A DNA stretch of 64,000 nucleotides from Staphylotrichum longicolle (GCA_019096155.1 JAHCVI010000003.1:1116001-1180000), one strand, 5' to 3'. Shown: positions 44,468-57,094, counted from the first letter of the stretch. Translations and numbers: made by a program. Notes: generated by a model from the sequence alone, not told the origin.

Positions 44468-45976
44468 CACATCAACAGCGGCAAACACAAGCTGCGGCAG
44501 CATGCACACGCAGCATTGTCGCCAAACAGGGAGACACATGCGCCACTATTTCCGCTTCAGCAGGCATCACAGTAACGCAGTTCTTGAGGTCGAATCCTGC
44601 CGTCACCAGTTGCTCGGCGCTTGTTGTTGGAGGAGCCTATTGCGTGGAGGGAACAGCCGACAGTGCACCAACATCTAGCTCTGCCGCACCTCCGGCTACT
44701 TCGTCCCCTTCGGGAGGGCTTCAGGTCAGCACCGATGGGTCTTGCGGATCAGGGGTTACCTGCGCTGGGTCAAGGTTTGGGAGCTGCTGCTCGGCCCACG
44801 GCTTCTGCGGTAGCACCGACGACTACTGCGGCGATGGGTGCCAGGCTGGGTTTGGAAGTTGCGGTTCTGGAGCAGGCACCACATCTCCTGTCGTTACCAC
44901 GCCCGCAGCGTCAGTCACCATCACCGTCACCACCATCACAGCGGTCACTCGTACCTCTGTGGTGTTTCAAACGTCCACGATTACCAGCACCAATGTCATT
45001 ACGCAAACCCGTACCGCAGCCACCACAACCGCAACGGTCACGACAACCGCAACCATCACGCAAACAGTCCGGACAACCGCGACGGTCCCCGTGACAGCCA
45101 CGGTCCCTGTGACGGCCACTGCCACATCCATCGTCACGCTGACGACCATCTCCACCAGCGTCAAGACGGCAACCACTACCCAGACAGTGAAGCTGACATC
45201 TGTCTCGATCGACACAATCACCAGCATCGTCACCTCAACGCGCATTGTCACTTCTGCCGCTTGCAACACAACGCCAACCAAAACAACGGGATACATCTTC
45301 ACCACCACGCAGGTGATAGGCGGGAGGCCAACCCTCCCGGGCACTCCGAGCAACTGTGAGTTTGTACTGCTCCAGGGAACCAGACCTTGACCCGCAGCTG
45401 CCCAACATCAACCCACCTACCATCGAGTCATCACGGTATCCTTGATCCCAAGGACAAAAAGCATAATGCGACAAGTCCTTGATATCACTCAAAGACAACT
45501 CCTATCACGCTCAAATTCACACCGAGAACATCCCAGTCCATCGCTGAGCCCAACCCCTAAACCATCTTTTTCGGACAACGGCTGACGCACACCCCTCTAA
45601 TGTTCTAGGCCGAAACTACGACTTGATCCAATACAACGACAACTGCCGCAGCATCGCAACACGCAACGATCTTTCCCTATTGGAATTGTACGTTTCCTCC
45701 TCCCCTCTTCTTCTGCGCTGTGACCCTTCCCTTTCTTGTGCTCGATTGTTCGGTTATCGATCAATCACCTGCTTCACGCCAATCGCAACTCTGAGTGAAC
45801 CCGTTTATGCTAATCTGGTGTAATGTACTTCAGCTACCAACTCAACCCGTCGGTGAGCTCGACCGTCCTCAGCATCAACCTGTGCACGCCCGACCTTCTC
45901 GAGCTGCTGCTAAGCGGTTTGTGCCAGATCAACTGCGATGCCTTGTGGAGGGTACTATGTCTGTGTTGGGCGATGA
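44468..45976 (+). pseudogene. LysM-CBM18-LysM chitin-binding protein, 5' end unresolved, terminal frameshift
   Basis: The reading begins after a probable acceptor at 44467. A LysM domain (CTRSIVAKQGDTCATISASA, NPAVTSC, AYCVEG) is followed by a chitin-binding type 1 (CBM18) module: DGSCGSGVTC, SCCSAHGFCG, DYCGDGC. A Thr/Val-rich linker of about 150 residues comes next, then a second LysM split by introns 45356-45608, 45688-45833 and 45853-45927: RNYDLIQYNDNCRSIATRND, FYQLNPS, INCDALW. The natural ending GYYVCVGR with stop at 45974 is reached only if one extra A at 45949 is ignored. Fungal proteins of this design bind chitin extracellularly. With no start exon and a frameshift, it is probably a decaying gene or contains a sequencing error. 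Confidence 0.65.
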
Positions 45977-47681
45977 TGAAGGCGAATGGGAGTCCAGTGA
46001 TCGAGGTGTCTGGAAAGAAGATGTCTATATCATTAGTGGTAATGAGTGGGAATATGGTACTCTTGCGCGCATGGCTCCGCATCAAAATCGGAACCAGTCA
46101 CAGAAAGCGCAACCTCTTCTTTTCTCCTTCACATTGAGAGCACGCCATCCATAAGGCATACCAACCGCGGTTAACGGATATCGAGGATAGCTCCGTCTGA
46201 AACTGCCTTGATGCCTTCCGCGTTTCGCTAAATTCTATGGATTGGTCCGCCATAGCCTTCCCACAGAGTCGTGTATTAATTAATGTGTTTCCCACTCTGA
46301 AATGCTGCAGTGGCCACTACTAAAGGGAGGTGCCTGATTTTGAAGCCCTTTCCACAATCGCTAACCTATTGGACAACTAGAACTCCTGCGTAAGACACAA
46401 CAGAGCAGACATGATGATCCTTGGTCTGATGAATGGGTCTGCTCTCAACAATCTTAGTGAGTGCGAACAAGACCCTCCAGCGCGACGAAGCTCCTTGCAC
46501 AACCTCACAACTGAAATGGCACGAATCTAAAACGTTTAAAGCTGGCAACAACTTCCGTGGAGAAATGTAGACTTTAACTCTACAGGACCTACCAAGGCGC
46601 CTCACCGAACAGCGTGCCAAAGAACAGACCATTGGGGCACTCCAGTAAATGAAATTCAGCCCAAGTAAGGTACGTAAGCTACCAGAACGCTTTTTCTCAT
46701 TAGGAAGACACGCAGTGTTTGAGTGTGCAAACAACGGAAAAGCAAGACACTCGATAAATGCCAGACAAACCACGCCTAAACAGACAAATGGTAACAATTC
46801 AATCTGAATGCCTTGGTTACAGCAAGACAACCCATACTAAGCCGATTGCAAGAAACAATGCATTCATTCTTCTCTTCTTTTGACTTCTTGAACACTCCTA
46901 ACACAACCAAGACGACGGGTCCGACGTTGAGTCGAGCTGAACGCAGGCAATAAGCCGATACTGGCCAGGTCGTTGCGTCACAACCGACAACTGTGTGCGG
47001 AATCTAGGAACTGTTAGTCCGATCATGAAGCTTCCGAGAGAGCTCATATTTTCGAAACAAACCGCTTGTTGTACAACCCGGCAACAGCTGCACCGTCCAT
47101 GTTTGCAAATCGGACAAACACGATCGAATTCGAGGCTAAATGGTCCATTACCGCAATTGCACTGTTGAACAGGGAGAGGAACGTTAGCAACATTGGCTTA
47201 GAGCTTGATTTGAGCTCTGTGACACATAACCTACGCAGTACCAGTGCCACTGGGTACCTCGGCGTGGCATCTTTGGGTTCCTAGTATATAAAGTTTTGAG
47301 GAAACAAGCTTTGCTTGCAACAAAGGCGTTCTGGAGAGCCCCTCAGCTTGGCACGGAATCAGGTCTCGCGTGGTTGGCAAAGGACAAAACCTGGATCTCA
47401 CCAAACACATGCGGTGACACGGGAGGTTTGCCCAATGGGAAGTGCAGAGACCAAACATGTGATGTGTGAGGTGCGCCTCTTCTTCTGCAGAAATCGTGCC
47501 CAACAAGGCTGCCTCGCGGTCTGCCGCATGAGTGGCTGATCCACCTGATTCACCTAGCTTTCCGGAAAATGACATTTGTGCTAGCAGACGCATGTCCCCG
47601 GGACCTTGAATTCAGATGTTGTTTTATTCCCAGCCAAGTTTGCGACCCCAACTGTCAGATTACCATTGAAACTACGGCACT
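45977..47681. other. Intergenic, no gene seen
   Basis: A 154-codon minus-strand frame (46366-46830) lacks motifs and is not called. The rest is the promoter side of the ankyrin gene. Confidence 0.45.
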
Positions 47682-49650
47682 ATGGAACCCTTCGCTCTTC
47701 TTGGAGCTACGGCCTCGATCGCGCAAATCCTTGTCTACCTTGCTAAAACCGCGCTCTCAGTACGGGAGTTCTGCGAAAATGTCGAGAATGCTCCGAGAGA
47801 CTTCCGCCGGGTTCTTGCGAAAGTCTTGCTACTTCAGTCTGTCTTACAAGACCTGCAACACCAGGTCGGGAACTGCACGGATGACGACGCCATAGTTCCG
47901 GCTCATCTGCGACTGGTGATGGAGCAGGCGATCCTGCAGCTGATGAAGAGCCTTCAGGCGGTGCGGTCGAGGTGCGAAAAGACAGATGAGTCCGAACTAA
48001 AGCGCATGGGCAAGCGCATCAAGTTCGTGATACGGGAGAAGCAAGTCATCTCGCGACTTCTTCGGGATGTAAACGATGCCGAGGACACATTGTCAACCAT
48101 CGTTACTTGCCTGACCACGTGAGTAACTTTCTGACATTATAGCCCTCTGCACAGTCGTCGACGGTTCCGTCCTTTGCGTCAGTACTCCCTCAACTCACAT
48201 TGACTGCGCAGGCGGATCATGATTATCTGGGCTCATGGGCAATCATCAAAGCGAAATGACATCCTTCAGGTTGTGAAGGATCCAGGAACGGCCGCTTCAC
48301 TCCCGATCACGCAGAAAAGGGGTGCAGCGTTCGGAGCAAACTCGGTCCTCTATTCTTTTCTGGGATTCTCCGGGTTCGTGGCATGGAAATCTGGTCCTGA
48401 CGGGAGCTTGCTCGACGCTTGCCTCTCCGTTGGCTACAAATTTCCCCCATCTCTCTATGCGAAGGTCATTGATGCCGAATTCAAAATCAGCCGCATCAAC
48501 TCGAGAACTTTCTCTTTTATGCATCTACCTCGCGTATTCAGGGTCCAGAATCAGGTGCCAGCGGACTCCCCCATCATGGTGGCAAGCAGGGATGGCGACG
48601 TCGTCCGAATTACCCAATTGCTTCGGGAAAGGCCAGAAGCAGTGTCGGACAGGACGGTCTGTTCAGGGAAGACGCCACTACTGGTAGGGCTCTAATTGCG
48701 CTTCAATTCTTTCCATAGCTGACTCGGGTTCCTAGCTTGTTGTGGAAGGGGGCCATGCTGCCGCTGTCGAAGTGCTGTTAAATAACAAAGCTGATCCAAA
48801 CGTTGGCGATGATGACAGGCTGTAAGTCCCTTCAGCTGCAGCGCGGATATCTTTCTAACTGCCGGGCAGTCTACCGGTATTCTGTGCTGCCTCAAAGATT
48901 CTAAAGAAGCACCGCTTGGTTCTCGATCTTCCGCGACATAACCCATCGTGGTTTGAGATTACCCGCCTCCTGGTTGCACATGGGGCATCGGTCCACGAGG
49001 TTGTGGACGGCCGTTCGCTCACGACACTCAACATCGTCTCCGATTTTATCAAGCCCATGACGCTAGAGTTCTTTCATCTCCTCAAGTCGCAATTCTATCA
49101 GGACTTCGACGTGGCGGGCGCTGCCGGCTGGTCGGCGCTGGTTGCCGCCTTGCGCTCCAGGGACCAAACCGTCCCCGCGCTCGGATTCCTGTCCGAAAAC
49201 GGTGTCTCGTTATCAAGAATATTGCCTGACGGCCGGACGGCACTGCATCTTGCGTCCGAGCTCGTGGTGGATGAGGTTGCGCTGGCGTATGTGTGCGATT
49301 CCTGCGATGCCGCCTACATCAACCGACAGGACCATGCGGGCTGGACGCCGCTACACTACGCACTCCTGCCAGAGTTCTACGGCACAACCAAAAGACACTT
49401 TGCCAAAGTTCGGCTGCTCCTGGAGCGGGGGTCCGATCCCTGCATCAAGGCGGCTGGGAATCCTCTCTTGTACATCCACCCGACGCTCGACCAGTTTGAC
49501 TGCTTTGAGCAATGCCGGGCCTTAAGCTCGGACTTCTGCAACAGTTTCGTGGATACAGTGAGGTTGGCTGGAAAACAGCTTCCTTCAGGGTGGGAGGAAG
49601 AAATCTTCTTCGATGCTGCTGAGGATTTGTCGGCAGTATCTTCTAGATGA
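47682..49650 (+). CDS. Helo-like N-terminal domain with ankyrin repeats
   Basis: Four exons (47682-48118, 48212-48683, 48736-48821, 48870-49650) encode 591 residues. The start MEPFALLGATASIAQILVYL with helical residues to about 150 is the Helo-like/NACHT-associated N-terminal domain seen ahead of ankyrin or NTPase modules in fungal NLR-like proteins. Ankyrin-like units follow: SPIMVASRDGDVVRITQLLR, GKTPLL joined to LVVEGGHAAAVEVLLN, ITRLLVAHGASVHEV, GRTALHLASE and GWTPLHYALL. There is no nucleotide-binding domain between them. Some 130 residues between the N-terminal region and the repeats are unassigned. A role in non-self recognition or signalling is inferred from architecture only. Intron 3 is just 48 bp. 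Confidence 0.82.
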
Positions 49651-50595
49651 GGTGGATGTCGCATGTCGAGGACGACGGAATCGACCTAACCTATGCAGCG
49701 CGGACGTCAAAGCCGGTTGCAAATCGAGAGTTTGCCGTCTTAGGAGTCTCTAGGCAAATACTGCAGTAAATATGAAGGTTCTTCCGAAGACTACGGTAAG
49801 GAAGTAGTTTGGCAAGTATCTCCTCGTAACAGGCCTTCATGGCAGACTGTCTTGACTACGACCACGTGGTGGACTTGTTTCTCAGTTCGCCATATGCCAC
49901 ACACAAACCGTGGTCTCGTCTGTTGGAACCAGCGCATATCAGGGGACGGGTCTGAAGTTGTCCTGATTCCTCCTTTCTACCTGCTGTGACACCTTACACG
50001 CGCCGACTCCCCTTTCAGCGCCGACTCTCCCGTTCTCCCTAATCAAACACTACCCCTGTCCGTTTGCTCGAGACTCGCCGGGGCAACACTGCAACCAAGT
50101 TGGTTCGGTGCCCTTCCCATCTGTGTCATACGGTTTGTGCCGCCCCTTTGTGCCACTCTTTCTGGTGCAGCTTAGAATTTTTGGAAGGGGGGGTTCATCG
50201 TCACCGCCAGTGAGCTGTGAGGTGGTCAGGGTAGGTGGGGAGGGAGCGGGACATGTTTGCCATGCAGACTGAACCGGGTCGCCCGAGCCCTGGCGGAAGC
50301 CAACTGCACAAGTGTGTTCTATTCTGGCGGGAATATGTCATTCATTACAACAGATGTGCCCTCTTTCACACTCCTATGTTGAGTTACCTCTATGCGCCGC
50401 ACCACTGCATATCGTGTAACCCATGCGAGCGGGGGTTCCACAGTGCTTGTCCGAGAACAGCAGGTCGTTACGAGATGTATCACGCCCTTTAAACGAGTCA
50501 CAGCCCACCGGTGATTCAGACTCAGCACCAACATAATATTTGCGCTCTACCGCATCTTACGGCAACGGAAAAGAAAAAGAGAAGCATCCATCAAC
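49651..50595. other. Intergenic, no gene seen
   Basis: This is the spacer before the methyltransferase gene. There is no supported coding sequence; the last 60 bases upstream of 50596 are A-rich, as in fungal leaders. Confidence 0.5.
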
Positions 50596-51510
50596 ATGCC
50601 GCTTCCCCTAACATCCGCGGACAAGATCGCCTCCTACGGCATCCGAGGCGCCGACCCCTCACCGTCATTCTTGGCCATCGAACTCAGCCAGGCCGTTCAC
50701 CGTATCAACCTCATCAACGCCTGGGGACCGGCCATAGGCCCTGGCACCCGCGTACTCGAACTCGGTTGCGGCCAGGGCCCCTGCACGCAGGCCCTCGCGG
50801 AAGCCGTCACCTCCCCCGATGACCCCACCGGCTCGTCGGGACACATCACAGCGGTAGACCCCGGCGCGCCCGACTACGGCGCGCCCTTCACGCTCGGCGA
50901 GGCGCAGTCCCATCTCTCCGCGGGCCCGCTCGGTCCGCTGATCACCTTCCACCGCGCCGACCCCATCGACTTCCTCGCCGCCCACGCAGATGCGCAATGG
51001 GACGTGGCCGTGCTGGCGCACTGCATCTGGTACTTCCGCTCGGCCGACACGCTCCGGCAGATCCTCGCGGCGCTCCGCGGGCGGGTCGCGCGGGTGTGCC
51101 TCGCCGAGTGGGCGCTGCACGCGACGGAGCCCGCGGCGGCGGCGCATGTGCTCGCTGCGTTGGCGCGGGCCACGTTTGAGGCGCACCGGGCCGACAGCGT
51201 CGAGAACATACAGACGCTGGCGAGCCCGCGGGCCATAAAGGAGGCCGCGGCGCAGGCTGGTTGGGAGGTGGAGAGTGAAGGGACTGTCGTGCCGGAGGCT
51301 GAGCTGTCGGACGGGTACTGGGAGACGGGCACGGTGGTGCGCGAGGGGTTTGCGGAAGAGGTGGAGAAGGAGATCAAGGACGGGAGAGTGAAGGCGGTGT
51401 TGACATCTGCGAGGGATGCGGTTATTGCCGCGGCGGACTCGGTTGGGGGTGCTAAGCGGGTGAGAAGTATGGATGTCTGGGTTGCGACGCTGGTTCCGGA
51501 ACAGCGGTGA
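50596..51510 (+). CDS. Class I SAM-dependent methyltransferase
   Basis: This intronless gene encodes 304 residues. Motif I, VLELGCGQGPC (residues 53-63), binds S-adenosylmethionine. A second acidic segment, HITAVDPGAPDYG, and the post-motif AQWDVAVLAHCIWYF, which resembles motif II/III, complete the Rossmann core. The C-terminal third is Ala- and Glu-rich and helical. There is no signal peptide or membrane segment. The substrate is unknown; small-molecule O- or N-methyltransferases of fungal metabolite clusters often look like this. The gene precedes the FAD monooxygenase on the same strand by 870 bp, so the two might form a small metabolic pair, but no synthase gene is near. Confidence 0.88.
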   Translation: MPLPLTSADKIASYGIRGADPSPSFLAIELSQAVHRINLINAWGPAIGPGTRVLELGCGQGPCTQALAEAVTSPDDPTGSSGHITAVDPGAPDYGAPFTLGEAQSHLSAGPLGPLITFHRADPIDFLAAHADAQWDVAVLAHCIWYFRSADTLRQILAALRGRVARVCLAEWALHATEPAAAAHVLAALARATFEAHRADSVENIQTLASPRAIKEAAAQAGWEVESEGTVVPEAELSDGYWETGTVVREGFAEEVEKEIKDGRVKAVLTSARDAVIAAADSVGGAKRVRSMDVWVATLVPEQR

Positions 51511-52380
51511 AGTCTTCCTAGCTGACACATTACAAATGTACCGACGTAAGTCCGTCCTGGAGTTATCTCAACTGATGGTGCCCAGCATTACTTGAAGCCC
51601 ACCATCGGGCCCTGTTCTGGGGAGACACAATTTGGGGTGATTCGACACGGGTGTTGCCAGAACAGCCTGTGCGTCTTGCAGGGGTGTACTACCAAGTACA
51701 TAGTAAATACAAAGAATGACGCCCTTCGGACCCTGTGTCGAGAGCGCCCTCTGCTGCTGTGCGCACAGGACACGCATTTTATCAATCAAGCAACCAGGAG
51801 CAAACGATTGTGCGATGGCCGGGCCGTTTGAATGAGAGACGGGAGGAGGTTCCCGTCGGTTATTGGCCAGTTCGGAGCTGGACCAACAAACTGACCGAAA
51901 GTGGGCATTGCTGCTGGCAGTCTGACCGATTAGCAACATCCATTTTTGGCCCCCATTGTTGCCTGCCACTCTCACCTCGCGACGGGAAGGAACAGCGCGC
52001 AACAGTGGCTCAGCAGGCGCGCCTTTTATTGCTCGGTCATGTTACCCTGCAGACGGTAGACGAACCATGTCAATCACTGCTGCAATCACTGCTGGAAATA
52101 CCACGTTCATTTGTCAGGGCGCACGTGCATTCCCTCTTGGTGGCTTGCGGCTGGACCCCGATGTCTCACAAAAACACGAACCTCGGACATCTCAAATCTG
52201 ACCTCACTTACTCCTCGCTTCTTTCTTCCTACGTTCCTAGCCCTTCCGCTTTATCTGCAGCTCAAGTCCGGTAACCGTAGGGCCCAGACACAAGCTCCTT
52301 GATTGGGAGTCCTCGAGCAATCATTTATTTGATTTCATTGAGGTTGAACTGGAGCACATTCAGTCGCAGCTGTGCCAATC
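51511..52380. other. Intergenic, no gene seen
   Basis: This is the promoter region of the FAD monooxygenase. Open frames crossing 51735-52274 show no motif or sensible splicing. Confidence 0.5.
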
Positions 52381-55200
52381 ATGCCTGACACTGACTCTTT
52401 CCGTGTCGTGGTTGTTGGAGGCGGTGTAGCCGGGTTGACCCTGGCCAACGCACTCGAGGTGCCCAACCCTCCTCAGCATGATGCATCATCACACTGCTGA
52501 CCGTCCGCTAGCAAGCCCAAGTCGACTATGTCCTGCTCGAGCGCCGCGACCAAGTTGCGCCCCAGGTCGGCGCCTCCATCGGCATGTTCCCCAGTGCTGC
52601 TCGTGTGAGTTGTCTTCCCTCCGACAGCACAACATGTGGCCGTGATGCTGACGCTGGCCTCGCCTTCTAGATTCTCGACCAGCTCGGAGCATGGAAGGGT
52701 GTCAATGACGGCTCGGTAAGCGTGCACCCCAGTGATGTCTTTCCCATATCCCACTCTCACACTAGCCTTTAGGAGCCGCTGAGAGTCTTCAACACGCGGA
52801 ACAGCAAGGGCAATCCCATTTGCCCACAAGATTTCAGCTCTTTCCTGGTCCATGCAAGGTAAATACTGTCTACAACTTGAAGTTTAAGGACAAGTCTCAC
52901 CAGGAACTTCGACACAGGACAGGGTATTGGACAGCATGGGGCGAGCGTCAAAATCTGTTGCGTGTTCTGTACGAAAATCTGAAGGAACCCGGCAAAATCC
53001 TGGTCAACAAGGACCTCGTCGACATTAGACATGACGCCAACGGAGTCTCTGCCATCTGCGCGGACGGCTCATCGTTCCGTGGGGATATCCTCGTCGGCGC
53101 CGATGGCGTCTTTAGCAAGACGCGCACCAAGATGTGGGAACTCGCCGAGTCTGAGCATCCCGACCTCGTGGCGGCAGACAAAGACTGTAAGTCTCCCTAG
53201 TCTCGCTCATGGACTCTAACTCAATATCCCAGGCTTGATCTCCGAGTACAACTGTCTCTTTGGCATCTCCAAGGGCGTTGCCTGCTCCAAGCTCACGGCT
53301 GGTGATGTCAACACAACGTACTGTTCCGGCCGCGCATTGCTCTCCGTGACAGCCGAAGGCGGTAAAGTGTACTGGTTTGCTCAGGAGCGTCTGCCGGAGA
53401 CTTATCGTCTCGCCAAATATCCAAGGTACACAGATGACGACGCCAAGGACTTTGTGTCCCGCCACGGGGACATGGTCGTGGTTCCCGGACCGAACGGGCT
53501 GACCCTCGCCGACTTGTGGGAGAAGATGGTATCTTCCCGTTTGGTCGCGATTGAGGAGGCCAAGTTCAAACTATGGCATTGGGGTCGTATCGGTTGTGTT
53601 GGTGACAGCATTCACAAGGCAACGCCCAACCTCGGCATCGGCGGAAACTCGGCCGTGGAGAGCGCGGCCAGCATTGCCAATGGCATCAAACGCTTGGCCG
53701 ACTCAACGAGGGCCACTGGCCGCCGTCCAACACAGCAAGAGGTGGAAGAGATGCTGGCTGATTACAAGAGCGCTCGCGAGGTGCGGGCGGCCGCCGTTGT
53801 CGATGCCTCCGGGTTTCTCGCCAGAGCTCAAAACATACACGGCCTGAGCTCCCGTTTCTTCGTCACCTACCTGCTACCTATGCTCTCCGAGTTTCTTCCG
53901 GAGCTGATGAGTAACGCCTTGATTGGCGCTACCAAGCTCGACTTCCTCCCGCTCCCGGCGGCTTCCTTGTCCGGGACGATGCCCTTCAACCCATCGCAAG
54001 GCGACGGTCTTCGCGAGAGCAAGCTCAAGCGCATGCTCTTGGCCCTGCCACTTCTCGGCCTCTCCTTCGCAGGGCTCTGGGTGATGGACGCGACCCCCGC
54101 CATGGAGTGGGCAAAGGCCCTGCGTGACAGCGGCACCCTCAACCTCCCCACCGGCCCCATCCCCATCATTCGCAGCTTCTACCACCTGCCCAGCTTCGAC
54201 GACTTTGTCGCCCTCATCAACACCTTCTTCTTCCCCTCCCTCTACAACACAGACCCCATCTCCCGCCGGCAGCTCACATCCTTCCTCACCGACGGCACCG
54301 TTCTCCTCACAATCTGGATCTTCGAGTCCGCCCGCCGCGCCAACATGCTGACACCGCTCCAACTGTATGTCCCCCCTTTTCCCCTTCCCTCTCTCCTTCC
54401 GTTCCTCTACTAACCCCCTGGGGGAAAAAAACAGACCCAACCTCTTCACCGCCCTCGGCCAGCTCCTCGGCATCGGCGTCATGGCGCCCATCTACTGCTT
54501 CCTGCACTACGTCCTCTCGCCCGTCGAGTCCTTCGCCGCGCGCGACCAGCGCCTGACCAACACGCGCATCTCGTACGCCGCCCTGCCCGCCATCCTGCTG
54601 ACTTACCTCTTCCCGTTCTACGCCATGATCCTCTGGCCGACCCTCGAGGCCCGCCAGGACCTGCTGTACCTCTGGCAGCTGTACCCAGCGTGGCTCGCCC
54701 TGGCGGTGTGGGGCATCGGGCGGCTGTTCGTGAGGGACACGGTCGCGTCGGATAAGCTGTACGACACGCAGCGCGACCTGCCTGTCATGAGGGTGTATCT
54801 GGGCGCCGCGAGCGTGCTGGCGGCGGGCGTGTGGGTGTGGACGGTCTGGCTGTCGGGGAGTGGCGGGTTGACGGGGGTGTTTGTGCCCGAGGGGCTGCCG
54901 AGGAGTATGCCGTCGTTTGAGGCGTTTGCGGGGCAGTTCCTGCGGTGGGACGAGGTGTTTGGGTTTGGGTCGCACTTGGTGTGGTTGGGATATCTGTTCT
55001 GGGACTTGGCGGCCGCGGGGATGTTGAGGGAGGGCTGGTTCACCGCGGTCGGCCTGGGGGTGGTCAGCGTGCTGTTGGTTGGGCCTGGAGCGACGCTTGG
55101 GCTGGGCTGGTTGTGGAGAGAGCATATTCTCGCTACGAGGAGGCACAAGGATGCGTTGACGCCGGAGAGTGTGGGGAGGCTGCATGGGACTGCCTTTTAG
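52381..55200 (+). CDS. FAD-dependent monooxygenase fused to a multi-pass membrane domain
   Basis: Seven exons (52381-52458, 52512-52604, 52671-52715, 52773-52858, 52918-53186, 53233-54364, 54435-55200) give 822 residues. The N-terminal ~450 residues are a group A flavoprotein monooxygenase: VVVVGGGVAGLTLANAL (GxGxxG at residues 13-18), GADGVFSKTR (about 161), and the FAD-closing motif GCVGDSIHKATPN (about 314). This is the PaxM-type fold used in fungal meroterpenoid and indole-diterpene pathways. Residues from about 450 onward hold roughly eight hydrophobic helices, for example MLLALPLLGLSFAGLWVM, ISYAALPAILLTYLFPFYAM and LVWLGYLFWDLAAAG. The membrane half could be an anchor or a second activity such as a cyclase; nothing in it matches a family I can name with confidence. 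Confidence 0.87.
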
Positions 55201-55606
55201 GGGCTTGGTCTGTGGGGAGACTGCCGGGATAAGAGTGGAAATGCCTTGTTTGCTTCTCGGCTGCTTTCTGTGTCCTGATCGGTAATCCCTAGATTGGTAT
55301 TTTATTCAGTCGCATTACACTTATCCATGATGTGTCTTACACCGGCCTACGTTCCCTCTGGTTCTTCCCCCAGCAGCAAGTCTGGTACAATCGGCCGTGA
55401 GGTACATCGACCGCTTTCTCGGCTATATCACACCTGATACACCCCAGACTCTAACGCGATGTCCTCTGGTGATAAATCAGTGGCTCCTGGTAAACAGCCA
55501 GGTTGGCCTCAGAATAGGATCATGTCCCTGCTTGAGTGGTTTCCTTTTCATTACATTCATAACTCAGCAGGTCGTCGACCTCAAGAAGTTGGAGAAAGTA
55601 ACCAAT
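55201..55606. other. Convergent intergenic spacer
   Basis: This is the 3'-to-3' spacer between the monooxygenase and the minus-strand anchored protein. Nothing else was seen. Confidence 0.5.
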
Positions 55607-56748
55607 TTAAGGACTGGCTTTTTCCAAAGCCTTCCAGGCAAGCCAAGTCTGCAAGACGGCCACAGTCAAACTCAGTATCCCAACAACAATAGAGACAAGA
55701 AGAGCGGCAAGGGCCAGGGCAAAGGCATTGCTCTCGGACGTCTGCCAGTTGATCCACCGCTCGAACTTATTCCGCGGCGGGCGCTCTCGCATGAAACACT
55801 GTAGGATTGCCAGCCGCTCGCCCCAGTACCGGTATTCCATCATATCCGCGTCCGTGAACATCTTGTAGCCGTGGGCCTCTGCACAGTCTTCGTCAAATCC
55901 ATCTCTGGTGATCAGCCGTTCAAGGATGCGGCTCGATCTGTGGTCACCAAAGCCGAAGAGAATAGATTGGATGGAATGGAGCGTCTCGGCTAGGATTCGT
56001 GGAGGGAGGCAGCCACTGTACCCAAGTTAGAACAGTACCAGCCTCGATGCCAACAAAAGCGAAACAAGGGCATGATGTTTACCTACCTTTTCAGACAGGC
56101 AAGTATATTGGAGTCCTTGTCAAAGTTCTGTTGCCTTAGGCGATCCAACTGTGCCTTGAGAAACCCGGTATAATGAAAGATATACAACGTCGGTCCATCT
56201 GGATGCGACTGGTCGAGCAATAAGTGGCGAGCAAGGTTGTCGGTGCCTTTGAAGGAAAGCCGAAACCGGGCGCGAAGCTTCCATGCTTTCATGGACTTCT
56301 GGTTCTCAATGGCTGACCTTGCCGCGGCGGATGATCTCGCTGCGGTCGGAATGGACCTTGAGACAAAATCGATGAAGCGCTCACTTGGCTGCCACGAATC
56401 CACCGGCCCGGTGAAGTCAAGCATGAAGAGAGCCTGGGCCGAGAGCAAAATCGTGGACTTCAGTTGGTGTGTGAAGCAGACTGTATCTGTCTGTGCCTTC
56501 AGCTGCTCGGCGACCTCGTCAAGAGTCACCGTGGGATCGTGGCGAAGGATAGCGGCGACCTTGAGAACGTCGGAATGGGTGATGGGTTTGGGCGGGGTCG
56601 GGTCTCCTGGGCTGGCCGACTCGAAAGGGAGAACATAACCGTCTCCGCGAGCGAGGAGACTGTCGTACACGCGAAAATAAAAGCCCAGAGAGAGCGGGGT
56701 GGTTCCAAACAGCTCAGCAACGCGTTTTCGGTCATTGTCGGTCGTCAT
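55607..56748 (-). CDS. C-terminally membrane-anchored protein, function unknown
   Basis: Two exons, 56748-56087 and 56015-55607, around a 71-bp intron (GTAGGT donor) encode 356 residues. Residues 1-320 are soluble and helical. They include a segment TLDEVAEQLKAQTD and a Trp-rich region; the second exon adds ILAETLHSIQSILFGFGDHR. A hydrophobic helix near the C-terminus (NAFALALAALLVSIVVGI and onward) is followed by WLAWKALEKASP. Such tail anchors, preceded by a helix WINWQTSESN, are seen in several Pezizomycotina proteins of unknown role. The ATG at 56748 is preferred over an upstream TTG. No partner is evident. Confidence 0.75.
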
Positions 56749-57094
56749 GATATCTGAAATCGTTTCCAAAGAGGTATCTCAGCAGGTGATGAAACTGTCC
56801 TGCGTGCATCCCTGGACCGACCGCAACACAAGAAGCTCAGCCTGGCGGGGCGGGTGTGCCCAGCTCACCATTGCAATAACGGACAAGGCTTTACACGCCG
56901 AGGCGGTGGCTGTGTTGCCCAAAATGAACTAAGGGGCTTGCTCCAGCTACCAATCACGCCCTAGTTCCCTGCTGTGAAACTGCACATTGCTTGCCCCCGC
57001 GGTCCTGGCCCTGGCCCCTGAAGATGTTGACTTTATCCCAGGAAAATTCAAACCTGTCACCGACCGCACACAAGTCATCCAACACTCGTGCGCC
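56749..57094. other. Divergent promoter
   Basis: 346 bp separate the anchored protein and the 913-residue gene, which are transcribed away from each other. No motif is clear enough to name. Confidence 0.5.

Noticed and set aside
46366..46830. 154-codon minus-strand frame
   Set aside because: Cys-rich by composition but no signal peptide, motif or splice support.
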